Positions 34,200-45,832 of a stretch of 64,000 bases of DNA are shown here, in pieces (positions within the stretch are counted from its first letter, which is position 1; each line of letters starts with the position of its first letter). Source of the DNA: Magicicada septendecula. Lineage: Eukaryota > Arthropoda > Insecta > Hemiptera > Cicadidae. The position numbers and the translations under genes are program-made. Below the pieces are notes generated by a model. The model was not told the DNA's origin. It saw only the letters and a program-made list of their open reading frames with translations, and did no database searches. Where the stretch lies: the NCBI GenBank assembly GCA_034769895.1, contig CM068372.1, positions 439,584,958-439,648,957 of the forward strand. The letters are read 5' to 3'.

Positions 34200-37140
34200 A
34201 GGTATGGAGTTATCGATGAACGCGTATATAGAAATACCGAACTAGGCCTTGGCAGTGAACACAAACTACTAATGATAATATTAGAGCTACTATTGAAGCC
34301 ATTAAAACCACGCAAGCAGAGGACATACACAAACGTGAAAACGACTCAGTTGAGAAGTGCCGACGAACGGCTGGACACAATTTCAGGAGCAAACGAACAG
34401 TAGGAACAACGACAGTGGACAACAGTGTGAAGCCGGAAGCAACGGACCAAGTGGTGGACTAAGGAGGTAAAAGCCACAGGAAGGAGATACCAGGCAGCCA
34501 CGAGACAGAAAAAATTAGAATGGGAAGCTCGTATACAATGAGATCAGGAATGACGAAACATTGGAAAACGAGCACATCGCAAAAATTATCGAATTAAAAT
34601 AAAATGTTTTTTGATGGAATAATAGGAAGAACTTGGCGAGTAAGTACGGGAAAGCTATTGTGGGAACCAAAGAACTTTAGGGTAGACAATTAAAAATCTA
34701 TAAGACTAATCTGAACAAACACGAGCACTGATGACAGAAATAGAACCGTGAGGAGCTGTGGGAAGTATGTTTTGAATTTTGGAGCGATTATTATAAAGAA
34801 ACGTTCAGAAAAATGAGACAGACCTGAATGGACAAGAAAGGAATGAGAGCCACGAAGGGGAAGATAAGATGACATTGGAGAGTTTGATACTGGGAAAGTC
34901 CGCAGGTGTAGACGATATCTACCGAGACATTATTAAATTTGGAGGGGAGGCGGAAACGTAACGATTGTGGCATGGCAAACAGAATGAATACATGCAGACT
35001 AGAAATGCATCTGAAAATCCTTATATCAAGGAAAGAAGCCTCATGAAGTGTGAAAATTATAGAGCATGCGTAACCTTTGTAGCCTTGAAGAAGAAAAGAA
35101 AAATGTAGCCTTGTACATTAGGAGAAGAAAAATTGAGAAAGGAAGAGGAAGTGGAGTTGGAAGTTGAACAATAAGCATTAAGGAAGGAACGATAAACACA
35201 AAATCATAATTTGACCATCCGACAAATAGAGGATACATTTCTACGAAGAAATAAAAAAGTTTACTTTCCCATTCTGGATCTACAGTTGCAATTGATACGG
35301 TATCAAGACACCGACACCCTTAGAGAACAGGAACATATCAAACTCTAACGAAGACAGTAAAGAACATGCATGACACAGTAAACGGGATAAAAATCTGTTA
35401 AATTTCTGATGTCAAGGTAAGAGAAGCAACGGAACAGCCTTAGTCTCTACTCTTCATAATACTGTTATGACGATCTCACTGATCGTCGTACGGTACAGTG
35501 GAAAACAAAATACAAGACACAAATTAAGCCACTGCTCACGAGTTTTAAATAATCACAATCAACCGTTTGAAATCATCAAGTTATTCAACAAGATTATAGC
35601 CTACTCGTGCAATAATTCAGTTAAATTTGTCCACACGAAATAATAATGTCAACTAATAGAGTCCCGCACAAGAATCACTTTTCACTAATAAACACTTGAA
35701 CGCACTGAATAATCGCTCGACGTAAACTGAACCGACCGTCGCTAGATGCTTATGTTTATACTCCGCTGAGATGCCAGAATAATCTGTCACTTTTTGGATG
35801 AAATGTTAAACAACAGCCTCTTATTGACTCTCTCGAATCCACTAGAAACAGTGTCGAGTCTGTCCTTGAGCACAGTCCGCGCTTACCGGTGCGGTCTGGA
35901 ACATGACTCATCATAAGTGTCAATTATTGTTTTTCCTCACAAATTAGCAATATGTACGCACACAAACATTACAGCTGGGCTCTGCTGGGATAGCCGAGAA
36001 ACACGTAGAATGGCACAGTCCATTGTTCAAGAATGTTCCGTTGCGTAACAATACTTATGGACCAGGTCCTTTGAGCAGCGTAAAAGAAGGACAGCAAGAT
36101 GCAAAGTAGGAAATGTTAGAATGAGACCAGTGTATGTCTAACCCTAGTCTGTGATGATGATATTGCTCTGGTTGCGAAGAGTAAGCAATAACTTCAGAAT
36201 GAAGTAACTAAATAGGCAAGAGCCGTTAGGGACAGAGGGATGATGATAAATGTGGACAAAAGCAAAGGCACGCTCACAACCAGGCAAATTGAAAAGGAAT
36301 GACTGAACATTAAGTGGGGAAGGGGCCGAGCGAGACCAGTGAACGCCCAAGCCCTGGTCTATAGTGATGATATTACTCTGGTTCTTGCGAAGTGTAAGCA
36401 AGAACTTCATAATGAAGTGACTAAATAGGCAAATGCCGTTAGCGACAGAGACATGAGAATAAATGTTAACAAAAGCAAAAACACGATCACAATCAGGCAA
36501 ATTGAAGAGGAATGCCTAAACATTAACTGGAAAGGAAGACACTTGAGGCCGATTAAGAGATTTGAGTATATGAAAACAGTAATCACCTCAGATGGGAAGG
36601 CTGTCAGGAAATAAAACCATCGAGTGCCAAAAGCTGAAAAGAAATGCAACATTTTTCTAGGATTTCTAGTCTTATTGTCGATAAAAAGGAAATCACTGAA
36701 GAAGTCAAGCTACAAGTTTACATGACAGTTTGTCTACTCACACTGCTGTATGGAACAGGAAACCTCAATTACTAGAAAAACGTAAAAATCAGAATGCAGA
36801 ACGAGCTTACTGAGGCGGGAAAAATTATGAGAGAACGAATCAGGAACATGACCATTAGAAATACATTGGTCTCCATGAATTAGGTGTTGAGAGAGTAGAG
36901 AGAAGAGCACTGCAATGATTTGGTCACATAATGAACGCGGGCGAAAGAAAGCTAAAGCTTTACATGGAAGCGGGAGAGGAAGAAGAAGACCAAGTGGAAC
37001 AGAAGAGGGAAATGGAGTTTCAATCAATTGAAGGGACCTGTCAGAAGTCACATGCCTCGTCCAGGGTAAAATAGAGTATTGGAAGTGGCTGAAGGAACTC
37101 GACGCTTGGCAGCATAGTGGATTGGAAAATAAGAAGAAAC
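34200..37140 (+). pseudogene. LINE with endonuclease end, RT and C-terminus, split by a solo LTR
   Basis: The most complete LINE here. In order: LGLGSEHKLLMI (end of the endonuclease, 34240-34280), RTKWWTKEVKATGRRYQAA (34441-34500), LGKSAGVDDIYRDIIKFGGE (RT fingers, about 34892-34952), MKCENYRA (35043-35070), remnants of a GxSLSPLLF block near 35440, then a 588-bp solo LTR, then CDDDIALVAKSKQ (catalytic DD, 36150-36190). The catalytic region is duplicated in tandem with a period of about 209 bp; the second unit reads LVYSDDITLVLAK (36355-36395). The C-terminal part ends at LKELDAWQHSG (37090-37120). Frames are broken throughout. Confidence 0.8.
35463..36050 (+). mobile_element. Solo LTR (Ty3/gypsy-like), 588 bp, 4-bp duplication ATAC
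   Basis: Starts TGTTATGACG and ends GCGTAACA, giving TGTTA...TAACA termini, and is flanked by ATAC at 35459-35462 and 36051-36054. A perfect hairpin GACGATC-TCACT-GATCGTC lies at 35469-35487, and a TATA-like TTTATACTCC near 35756. A 4-bp duplication with such ends fits Ty3/gypsy elements. A solo LTR arises by recombination between the two LTRs of a full element. The insertion lies inside LINE reverse transcriptase sequence. Confidence 0.85.
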
Positions 37141-37169
37141 TTTTCTTCCATTTGCTCTTACCTATGCCA

Positions 37170-37350
37170 ATATATTCCAATTCCTGATCCCGTCAATCTC
37201 AACTCATCCTCACACCATGGATGCATCTTTCTCTTGGACTCCCTCGCCTTCTATTTTCAAATGGTTTCCAATTTACGATTTTCTTTATCATGTGTGATGG
37301 ACCCGTTCTTTCGATATGACTCAACCACGAGTGTCTTTGTCCTTTAATTA
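37170..37350 (-). pseudogene. LINE C-terminal fragment
   Basis: The minus strand reads HMIKKIVNWKPFENRRRGSP followed by RERCIHGV, a LINE C-terminal block of the WKPxxxRRRGRPxxRW type. It faces the end of the plus-strand LINE. Confidence 0.6.
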
Positions 37351-37888
37351 GTTGTACGGTACCTTAATTCCCTATGCTCTGGCTCAACTAATGATTCATC
37401 ATTATGCTTCGAGAACCGTTTAGTCCTTAATGTCTTCAAAAGCTGTTTATCAGGATCCGGCAAAGCCCACTGACATAACTTACCAGAAACTGACTAAGAC
37501 CCTTGTATTACGTATATTACAAGCGTAATATTTGTATTTTACAATCATGATATTACTAAGAATTTGTGTGCATAACAGCATCGATTTCCACACTAAATTC
37601 TGGTTTTTTAGTTGTGATCGCCAGTAGTGACAGTCACGTACATGTTTGAAAGTATAATTTTCTATTACAAAATGTTCATTGTTGTTGTTGTTTCATTTAA
37701 GCACCGTGTACTTGCTTTTATCTATTAATTTGAATTGTCAGTGAATTAATGAGTAATCGTTAAGATACGTTAATCAGAACTGAACAGTAATGAGTTCGAT
37801 ACATTAATAGAATTTCGTTGTTTATAAACATTCATCATTTTCATTTTCAGTCAACAATGGATAAAGGGCGTGAGAAAGAAAAAAGAAA

Positions 37889-37924
<36 letters not shown>

Positions 37925-38490
37925 GAGAGAGAACTGTGTTTCCCTCCATAATCCGGGTCAACGCTTGTTATCTTGTTTTCATTTTCCAGCACATCTGGGA
38001 CTGAACGTGTTCAAACTCACAGCAGCAGCAGTTTCATATTGCCAGACACGACAACGCGATTTTTTAATAAAATTTCATTAAAACTAAAAGAAAAAAAATG
38101 TTTCCTTCTTCCTTCACCAGAGAAACAATAAAACCGGAACTGAGAAGAGAAATAATAACGGTACGTGAATGTGTATAAAACAAATATTTTACCATCAATT
38201 CGCGGACGAAAATCCAACCGACAAACTAAGTAGATTTAAAACAGCTTTTAATTTATTCTGATTCCAGTTCTTAGTTGAAATACCAGCGTAAATAAAAAGA
38301 AAGTATTTATGGAACATGAATATTTTAATTCGTTGACACATTTTAATATGTTTTCCAATGTCTATAACAGGTTTACCAACATTACGAAAGAAACGTAAGA
38401 CTGGTAACTCAATAACATTTTTTTTTAAGTTTTCTTATTATTAATAATAACAGACGCATTTCAGATGCAAATAATGTTTGGTTATGATTA
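37351..38490. other. No recognised gene; (GA)n at 37892-37932
   Basis: AT-rich. The microsatellite sits in a frame that starts at CAACAATGG (37855) behind a pyrimidine-rich acceptor-like tract, but the predicted peptide is dominated by the repeat and has no recognisable domain. Confidence 0.35.
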
Positions 38491-38493
38491 TGA

Positions 38494-39148
38494 AATATCG
38501 GTATACAAGACTTCCATGTTCTAAGATTTACATTTAAAATCATTTACTTGAATTCGGTTCGATAATTTCTAACAAGTTAAGTGGGTTTTTTGTAAATCGA
38601 GTTTTATGTTCGACAAATTGAAATGAAATATTTCCATAGAAACTACAGTACTTCTTTGTTGTCGATAACAGTACACATATAAAAAATTATCCCCTCCCCT
38701 TCAACTATCCTTTTCATTTATAGATATATTTCATCTACCTTTATACAGTGGATTATTATGATCTTCTTTTGAGGATACTTTATTTATCAACATTAAGTAC
38801 TTTACTCTTGAGAAAACGTAAAACATTGTAGGTAAACTACCCCTCCCCCTTAACCGATCTTCACCAAAATCAATAGGCCTTGAGTCCTCTACAGCTTGGG
38901 CACATATGCAAGAAATTATTTGATTCTGTTTGAATTTGCGGCACTTATCGTTTGCCATTGGAAAAATTCCACACACAGATAGACACACAGACATACACAC
39001 AAACACACACACACACACACACGCACACACACATTTTTCGAAAAATGACTTTTCTTCGTGTTTTGAGGGTAGTACAATCAGAATCAGTTCTTATCTCGAA
39101 CACGATTTTTTCGCGATCACCATACTTCCATTTCCTCATGGAACATGG
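38494..39148 (-). repeat. Family B repeat, copy 3
   Basis: Reverse complement of family B, nearly full length, with CCATGAGGAAATGG at the 39148 end, an imperfect CA/GT run at 38985-39032 and the AAGAAGTA...TTTCTATGG part near 38630-38660. It lacks the ribozyme insertion of copy 2, confirming that insertion as secondary. Confidence 0.9.
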
Positions 39149-39149
39149 T

Positions 39150-39740
39150 TAAATGATATTACAATCAAATGGAAATATTTGTGGGTACAGGAAAAGTCAA
39201 ATAAACACTTAAAAATAATAATCGCGAATAATTTCTGTCACAGTTCTTCCTCAACCCTATTCATGTCAAATATTTGCTCAAGATAATTATGAAAAACTGA
39301 ACTTTCAGGAGACAATAAACTTCAAGTACGAAAGTTATATTTATTAGCAACACAAAGTCCCTGCTGGGAATGCGGCGCTCGTTAATCGTTAACTTTCCCT
39401 TCGCCCATCAATTATTAATTTTTATCCTCTTAATTCTTCTTCCGCGTTGTAAATTACAGGCAGGGAAGATGCGGGAGCTTCGGAAGAGTTCCCAGTACGA
39501 AGAGGTTATCAGTTTTCAGAGGCAATTAATAACACGCAATGTAAACTACTCATGCAATTCAGTTAATTAGCTCAGTTACTTCCTTCAGCTGATTAAACTT
39601 ATAAATCCGCTTTATGTTATGACGTCTTAGCGAAATCACGACACCCTCCCTGTTTTACCACATTGTTCGGTACAGGGGTGAAAACTTTGCTGTTATTTTA
39701 TGCAGTAGCTGCAGTGTTGCAAGATTAATACTAACGGGGC
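39150..39740. other. No recognised gene
   Basis: AT-rich with no domain or repeat recognised. Confidence 0.3.
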
Positions 39741-40001
39741 TTCCATATCGTTTACCTTCATCCCCTTAACACCTCTTACATCTCCCTATTTCTTTGCCTT
39801 TATTAATACTTCCAGCGTTTCTTGTATAATTATTTATAATATTTTTGTATGGGGCTAATACCTTCAAGTGAAAATAACAAAAAGTATCGATAGGACAGAA
39901 TAAGCCAGTCTTTAATGGAAAAAGGCGTGGACTATTATCAATCATGAAAATAACGAAAACCGTAAAAATAAGACTGTACAAAAACAAACACTTTAACATA
40001 C

Positions 40002-40360
40002 TGTTACGACGATCCCACTGATCGTCGTATGGTACAGTGGAAACGAATACAGACATCAATGACGTCACCAATCATCACCTTTAATTGTTCACAAATAAAA
40101 GTTTGCAATCGACAAGTTATTAAAAACAAGATTATATTCGTACAATAATTCAAGTTAAATTTGTACACACGCGATAATAATGTCAAGTAATAGAGTTCCA
40201 GATTAATTATAACAGAGTAAACACTTTCAACTAATCTTCAACCACCATTCGATCCGCGCTAAGGATAATCGCTCAACATAACTGACCACTAAGCCAGACG
40301 CTCTTGCTTTTATAGGTCCGCGCAGAGTTCCAGAATAATTTTCCATCCTTACTGCACGCC
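40002..40360 (+). mobile_element. Second copy of the gypsy-like LTR, 3' part diverged
   Basis: Starts TGTTACGACGATCCCACTGA, keeps the GACGATC/GATCGTC hairpin and the TTTTATAGGTCCGCG TATA region, and aligns with 35463-35830. No matching right terminus or duplication was found; similarity fades after about 40360. Confidence 0.75.
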
Positions 40361-40990
40361 AGCTTTAGTGTTCTTGAACACACTGGAACGTACTTGAGTG
40401 CGGCTACACCTGCTCGACTAGCGCAGGGACGGATGGAAGACGCTGTCGGTTGTTCCATAGGGTACTGTGCAGAATCATGGAATTTAATACGAAAATAGGT
40501 CAAGATCCAAGTTGTAGACATGAATTAATAGAGTCCTGCAGCAAGTTCAGTTTATGAATGGAATACAATGGTATTTAACGTAAATAAACAATCAAGAAAC
40601 ATTTAATAAAAGCTTAGAACGGCCTGGAACAGGTCTGAATGGACGAAGACGAGCAGTGGTGTCTGGAACCTAGGTCACGGCAGAGTGTTTCTGTTGATGA
40701 TGATGATGATGACGACGACGACGATGACGACGACGACGACGATGATGATGATGTTGATGCTGTGGTGGTGGTGGTGACGACGACAACGATGGTGATGATG
40801 ATGATGATGAAAATTTAATCGCGAACCAACAGCAACGATGATTGGCTAAGCTGACAAACGGTGCTACTTGGTTGTTTGTAGTTGCTGATATCGTCTGCTA
40901 GCAAGATTAATATGAATGTATTTGGACTAATTAAATGAGTACAGCAAGCGCAAACAAAACAAAAAATTTAATTCATATATAAAACAAAAA
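40361..40990. other. Diverged LTR part and possible LINE 3' tail with GAT/GAC repeats
   Basis: 40600-40690 (GGAACAGGTCTGAATGGACG) resembles the end of a LINE and is followed by GATGATGACGAC repeats to about 40810. Nothing else recognised. Confidence 0.4.
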
Positions 40991-40999
40991 AAAAGACAA

Positions 41000-41301
41000 C
41001 TGACGAAATTCCTGACGACCAGACAACAGCATTGATTCATCCAATCCAGAAGGAAGGTGACAAAACAGGTGCTAATAGCTACTGAGGCATCTCACTTTTG
41101 CCAGTTACCTACAAAATCTTATCCAAAACATTATTGTTCAGAACAAAGAAACAACTTGACTCACAAATATAGGATAGGTGTGTACCAATGTGGCTTCCGA
41201 AAGACTAGGTCATGCACAGAACAGATTCTTAATCTAAAATCAATAATGACATATTTGAAAAGCAGATCTAAATATTTTGTAATTACTTTTATTGACTTAA
41301 G
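41000..41301 (+). pseudogene. LINE RT fingers fragment, cut by family B
   Basis: Reads SLLPVTYKILSKTLLFRTK and then GFRKTRSCTEQILNLKSIM and VITFIDLS, the LINE RT start (xGISLLPVTYKILS ... GFRKGRSCxEQI ... FIDFxKA). At 41301 it stops abruptly where family B begins. Confidence 0.85.
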
Positions 41302-41670
41302 TGGATTATTATGACCTTCTTTTCAGGATAATTTATTTATCAAAAGTAAGTACTTTACTCTTGTTAAAACCTAAAAAGTTGCAGGTAAACTACCCCTTCC
41401 CATTAACCGATCTTCACCAAAATTAATAGGCCTTGAGTCTTCTACAATTTAGGTACACATGCAAAAAGTATTTGGTTCGGCAAAAACAAAAAATTATTTG
41501 TTTGAATTTTCAGCAGTTATCGTTCGCCTTAGAAAAAATTCTTCACACAGACACTTTTCGGAAAATGGCTTTTCTTCATGTTTGAGGGTAGTACAATCAT
41601 AATCAGCCCTTACCTCGAACACGATTTTTTTCGCGATCACCATACTTCCATTTTCTTACGGAACATGGAA
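41302..41670 (-). repeat. Family B repeat, copy 4 (no microsatellite)
   Basis: Minus-strand copy from the CCATGTTCCGTAAGAAAATG end to TATCCTGAAAAGAAGGTCAT. The GT run is reduced to a CACACAGACAC remnant. The part downstream of about 31360 in copy 2 is absent. Confidence 0.85.
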
Positions 41671-41990
41671 GTAAAAATCGAAGCAGTGGAAATGAGGTAT
41701 TTAGTAAGAAAACTAAATGTACAACGAGGGTGGAAAAAATAGGAAACCAAACTTAAGACAATAATAATCTTGAAAAATAATAGTTCATGAAATTTTAAAC
41801 GGTTTGATCATGTGAACAAATTAAAGGAGTGGGTGCCGTAAAAATAAAAATATGCGGTAAATGCAAGGAGGAGAAAAAACAGCGGAAGAGCAGGGTGAGT
41901 ATGGCATGAGGAATTTTATGGACGAAGTGAGCAGTCATAAAAAAGTGTCATAAAAAGAAAAGTACGAGGTTACTCCAAAATCCAATAAAC
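41671..41990 (+). pseudogene. LINE C-terminal fragment after family B
   Basis: KIEAVEMRYLVRKLNVQRGW resembles the xxEMRxLRRxxGxTRWD block of LINEs. It may be the downstream part of the LINE at 41000-41301 after deletion. Confidence 0.45.
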
Positions 41991-42179
41991 AGAAGCATAG
42001 CAGGATGAGTACGCCATGAGGAATTTGGAGACGAGTAAAAGAGATGGAAGGAATAAGATCAAGAAATAGGGAAATGGAGAAGATTCCGGAAAGCGTACAC
42101 GAGTAGATGCAACACCAACAGCCAAGGCTCGCATAGGCAGCAAAGATTTTAGGGTTCATTAGGGTTAATGAACTTTAAA

Positions 42180-42625
42180 GTTCATTAAGAACCAATATGT
42201 GTGTTTTGGGGGGAGGGGCGTCCAAGTACTATAAAAACATAGTACTGATAAAAATATTATAACATGTCCAGCGCAGCAGAGAGAAACACGACCGATGCAA
42301 GGGACCGTATCCAGCAAACGAGGAGGTAAAACCAAACACCAGATCGAGTTGGTGGCAACAGAAAATGTCAATGAAACGAACACCTTTAGAGGAGAAGTGC
42401 CTGTCGTTGACACCTGCACCGTTACAGAAAGAGAAAGACAGAGAGCGAGAAAGAGAATCCATTAAGACAAGGCACAAGACGAGTAATGAGTAAGAGGCGT
42501 TTGTTATTGTTTTAAAAATGAGTTACTATCGACAACGCTATATATAAAGACGACGCGCGACTGTTCATAGTATTTAATTTAATGGTATTCTATCTTGTAG
42601 CGAATAAATAAATAAATAACATTAG
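42180..42625 (+). promoter_or_regulatory. TATA box with nearby poly-A signals (LTR-like)
   Basis: GCTATATATAAAG at 42537-42549 is followed by TTCATAG (42565-42570) and three overlapping AATAAA signals at 42602-42617. A TATA box with a polyadenylation signal within about 70 bp is the arrangement of an LTR. I could not define the two termini, so this is a candidate only. Confidence 0.3.
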
Positions 42626-43485
42626 CCTGTGTGTGTGTGCACGCGCGCGCGCGAGGAGCGGCTGCCAGAAGTAAATGGCATAGCAATACAAATAGCCGGG
42701 AAGCTATCAGGAAGCAACGGCCCCACCTACTACTCCTCTGCGCCTACTTAGTAGGAGTTGTTTGTTTCCACAAGAGAGAAATAAATATTCTATCCCATGT
42801 TTTCGCAACATGATCGGTTGTTTTCAACTAACTGTCTCATATTAATAACGTCTTTCTTTTATTTTACCGGAATTCGTGTCTCTTTAGCATTAGTTTAATC
42901 ACTTTAGGTCTCTTTTTATCTTTGTTTAAAATAGGAAACATTTCTCAAAACAGAGTAAAATTTAGTACTTTTTTTTTTAATAAAGCATCAATTAGTATGG
43001 TGTATTAAGAGCGTAGCTTATATAATGATACTGAAACGGTGGAATTAATAATCAAGACCTATAGTAACTTGATGGTCACAAATTCTATTAATAAGTATAT
43101 AAAAATTATTTTATTTGTCTTACAGTACATTAATTTTGTTGTGTTATCCGATAGATCCCATACAAGGTCAAAAACCACTGCATTAAGAGTTGTTAGATCT
43201 TACTTCTGTGGTCGTTGATTCCAAAGACTGCGGAGAAAATACCGCAGTTCAGAGAGGTCAAGAGGTACACTCTCCCTAGGTTATGCTGTGGTAGACCCAC
43301 ACTACCTGTGTAACATCCATTAAAGCAGGAACTAAACAGTTAAAAAATTATAATCAATCGTTGCACGCATTAATAAGATGAAATTTGCTTACCATTTAAC
43401 CGAGCACACATAATATAATAAGAAATCAATATCGATTAATTCCAAACTTAGCCATTATTCGACAGAAATTCGCTCGGAAGCACTT
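42626..43485. other. No recognised gene
   Basis: Short TG and CG alternation at 42630-42652; otherwise AT-rich with nothing recognised. Confidence 0.35.
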
Positions 43486-43489
43486 TATG

Positions 43490-43620
43490 CAGCTTAAGAA
43501 AATGATGATGGAAGAACTGGAAGTCACAGAAAGGAAAATATTAAGGAAAATCTTGAGATCAATGGGATGGAGAACAGTACAGAAGACGCCAAAATAATGA
43601 GCTGTACACACGTGTGGAGA
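43490..43620 (+). pseudogene. LINE C-terminal fragment
   Basis: ELEVTERKILRKILRSMGWR is the conserved ERKxLRxI block of arthropod LINEs. It is short and isolated. Confidence 0.65.
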
Positions 43621-43627
43621 AAATCAA

Positions 43628-43658
43628 CTTGAAGGTATACCTTCACTATACCTTCAAG
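43628..43658. repeat. 11-bp inverted repeat with nested palindrome
   Basis: CTTGAAGGTAT and ATACCTTCAAG are perfect complements separated by 9 nt. The left arm is also part of the 14-base palindrome GAAGGTATACCTTC, so two mutually exclusive hairpins are possible. Confidence 0.85.
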
Positions 43659-43659
43659 T

Positions 43660-44040
43660 ATGACGTATTTATTTTTCCAGATTGTATTTCTTAACTTTAT
43701 GAGGAAGGTGGGTCTTGGGTGTTTCTTGTCGATCTATTTATGGATTCTGAATAGAAGGGCTGAATCTTGCATTTCAGCGGTTTAGCTTGTAAAGGAAGGT
43801 GTCGAGTTTAGGAAAAATGTTGTTTAGGGAGTAGAGTCGCTAAAATAAGTATCAGTGAACACCGTAGCGAAAGGAACGGTGTTTAAGTTATCGCAAAAAC
43901 ACTAACGGAGCCAATGACCGGTACTTTTACTTTGAAACAACAATATTAAAAAAAAAAAAAAAGACGAAGAGCGGTGATATAGTACGGTTCTTGTCGAGGC
44001 TGCAGTAATCGAAAACTTAATTTTTCCTTCAAGAAAACGG
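43660..44040. other. No recognised gene
   Basis: Mixed sequence, nothing recognised. Confidence 0.3.
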
Positions 44041-44049
44041 TTTTTCTAG

Positions 44050-44560
44050 AAAAAAAATACTTGACTCAGCGCCCCGAAAGCGATTAACGTCGGAACACTG
44101 AGCGAAACTAAATCCGCGCACACTTCGTTTTAAAAGCGACGGTGTGAATCCATTACTGGGATAAAGAGCAAGCAGTAGTGGCGGGGTATTAGTAGTAGTA
44201 GTAACAATTACCGACCAGGGAAACGTTATTGCACTGTTGCTCGACAATGAGGAGCGGTTTAATTGTTGCTGGGTTTTGCATCGCGTCAGTTTTGCAACCG
44301 TCATTGTTCTGGTACGACTACTTTTGCCGCTCCGTATACCACTTTAACAATACCAGTCCGTCTACCTGTTTATCATTTATTAATTTCCTTTCGTTTCCTT
44401 TCCACGTCCCCGCCCGGCTGCTCGCTCAGTCTACTTAGTACATTTCAATTTAATTCTGATGTGAAATTCAACTATCGATATTTATCTTTCTTGGAGCGCC
44501 TTATCGCACGTAATTAGGTTTAACGTATTCGTTTTTAGTGTGGTTAATAATAAACTCGCG
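44050..44560. other. CpG-richer island, no gene recognised
   Basis: Words such as GCGCCCCGAAAGCG and AAATCCGCGCACAC stand out. No transposon signature. Possible regulatory DNA. Confidence 0.3.
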
Positions 44561-45236
44561 CAGGTGCTAGCTTTCGTTTAGTCAAAGACAACGGATAATT
44601 ATACGCTTCGAAACTGGCCTATATTTTGTAGCGGTGGTCTGTAATTATAATAATGGCGTTATTACACAGTTTGGCGTGTATTTGTCTAGAGAAATATTAT
44701 CTCTTTGTAGTCTTTACAATTTGACGTATGTAGCACGATGTACGATTCAAGGTTTCTTCTGGTTTAGATCTTATCTGTTCACTCTCTCTCGTCTGACCAA
44801 CTCTCACCTCATGAGGCGGGTTATCATGCTGTCCAACACGTCGGCGTACAGTTGCGTTCCTTATAAGAATCCGTTTTGCTGACCAATACGTACCTAAGTA
44901 TCCTGTGCGATCACGGGCGTCCGAACTTTCTCTTTTTGAAATATTTCTCCCACAATTAATATTCTTCTTTTAAGCTGTTGACATGTCCGTATTTATAGTC
45001 CGTATACTCGACAATTATGGTGTATTTTTATCATTTACTTTGATAAATAAACGTTGCCAACTCGAACGTCGTTGCGCCTCGGCAACTCACTGAATAAGAT
45101 AGCGTACCCCGTGATCAAAATACGATTGAGAACCAACCACTGTGCTATTCCAACGTTGGTTTCTTCGTTACATCCTGTCTTGGCAGAAATGTTCAAGCTC
45201 GAGTACATTTGTTGTCTATCTGTAATTTGTTCTTAA
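44561..45236. other. No recognised gene
   Basis: Mixed sequence; TATTTATAG near 44990 and AATAAA near 45048 are again an LTR-like spacing but without defined ends. Confidence 0.25.
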
Positions 45237-45734
45237 TTATTATTATTAATTCGGTGTCAAAACGTCCTATGACGTTGCCCGATGACCAACCTCCATTATT
45301 GTCTGTCGTTGCATTTTTCAGTGTTTAGTCCTCTATCGCTCTCCGTATGCCCTTTATCCATGTTTTCTTCGGTCTTCCTTTCTTTCTGTGCTCTCCAGGT
45401 ATCCATCTTATTGTTTATTTGGTAGTCGGTCTTTCTTGCCCCATTCTTCGTACGTGTCCTTACCAGATTAGTTGTTTTTCTTTAATGCAGTCAACGACTT
45501 TCTTTTGTATGCCCTTTCTTCTTTGATCGTTTCATTTCGTATTCGCTCTAGTCTTGAAGTTCTAGCAGCTCGTCTCAAAGCGTCCTTTCTGTAGCTCCTT
45601 TCTTTTTACCTGTTCCTTTATTCTCCATGTTTCGGATCCGTACATCAATGTCCTTTTAATCATACTATCGTATATTCTTTTCTTCCTTTCTTTTCCATTT
45701 TCTGTGCTTCATAGAATCCCATTCAATGACATAA
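45237..45734 (-). pseudogene. LINE C-terminus and 3' end, downstream of the ribozyme insertion
   Basis: Minus strand: SLNGIL just left of the insertion, SETWRIKEQ, RLERIRNETI, KEKQLIW and HVRRMGQER, RWIPGEHRKKGRPKKTWIK, ending GGACGTTTTGA and an AAT tail (plus-strand ATTATTATT at 45238-45250). The same 3' end occurs at 12865-13960. Confidence 0.8.
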
Positions 45735-45832
45735 TTTGTCTACTAGTAATTTTGTACAAACCACTATGTTGTCTTTGGTACTGACGAGCGCTTTCGGCAG
45801 TCAAGCCATCTTCAGGTCATGTACCAACGTAA
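45735..45832 (-). mobile_element. 98-bp ribozyme-bearing insertion with 10-bp duplication
   Basis: AATGACATAA occurs at 45725-45734 and 45833-45842. Removing the 98 bp and one copy restores the LINE reading KQKLYHFMSLNGIL across the junction, and the related LINE at 27.8 kb has LNGIL there. This is direct evidence of insertion with target-site duplication, not of a LINE-encoded ribozyme. Confidence 0.85.
45775..45826 (-). ncRNA. Hammerhead ribozyme (Penelope/retroelement type)
   Basis: Read on the minus strand: UUGGUACAUGAC (stem I 5' arm), CUGAAGA (45815-45809, matches the core CUGANGA), stem II GGC/GCC with a 6-nt loop, GAA + AGCGCU (a minimal stem III that is self-complementary), C as the cleavage base, then GUCAGUACCAA (stem I 3' arm). 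Stem I pairs over 11 bp with one bulged A. All core nucleotides needed for cleavage are present; predicted cut 3' of the base at 45786. A tiny self-complementary stem III is known from hammerheads in Penelope-like elements, which act as dimers. RNA self-cleavage is inferred, not shown. Confidence 0.85.

Noticed and set aside
37855..38081. Gene start at CAACAATGG behind an acceptor-like tract
   Set aside because: The peptide is mostly a GA-repeat translation with no domain and no supporting exon.
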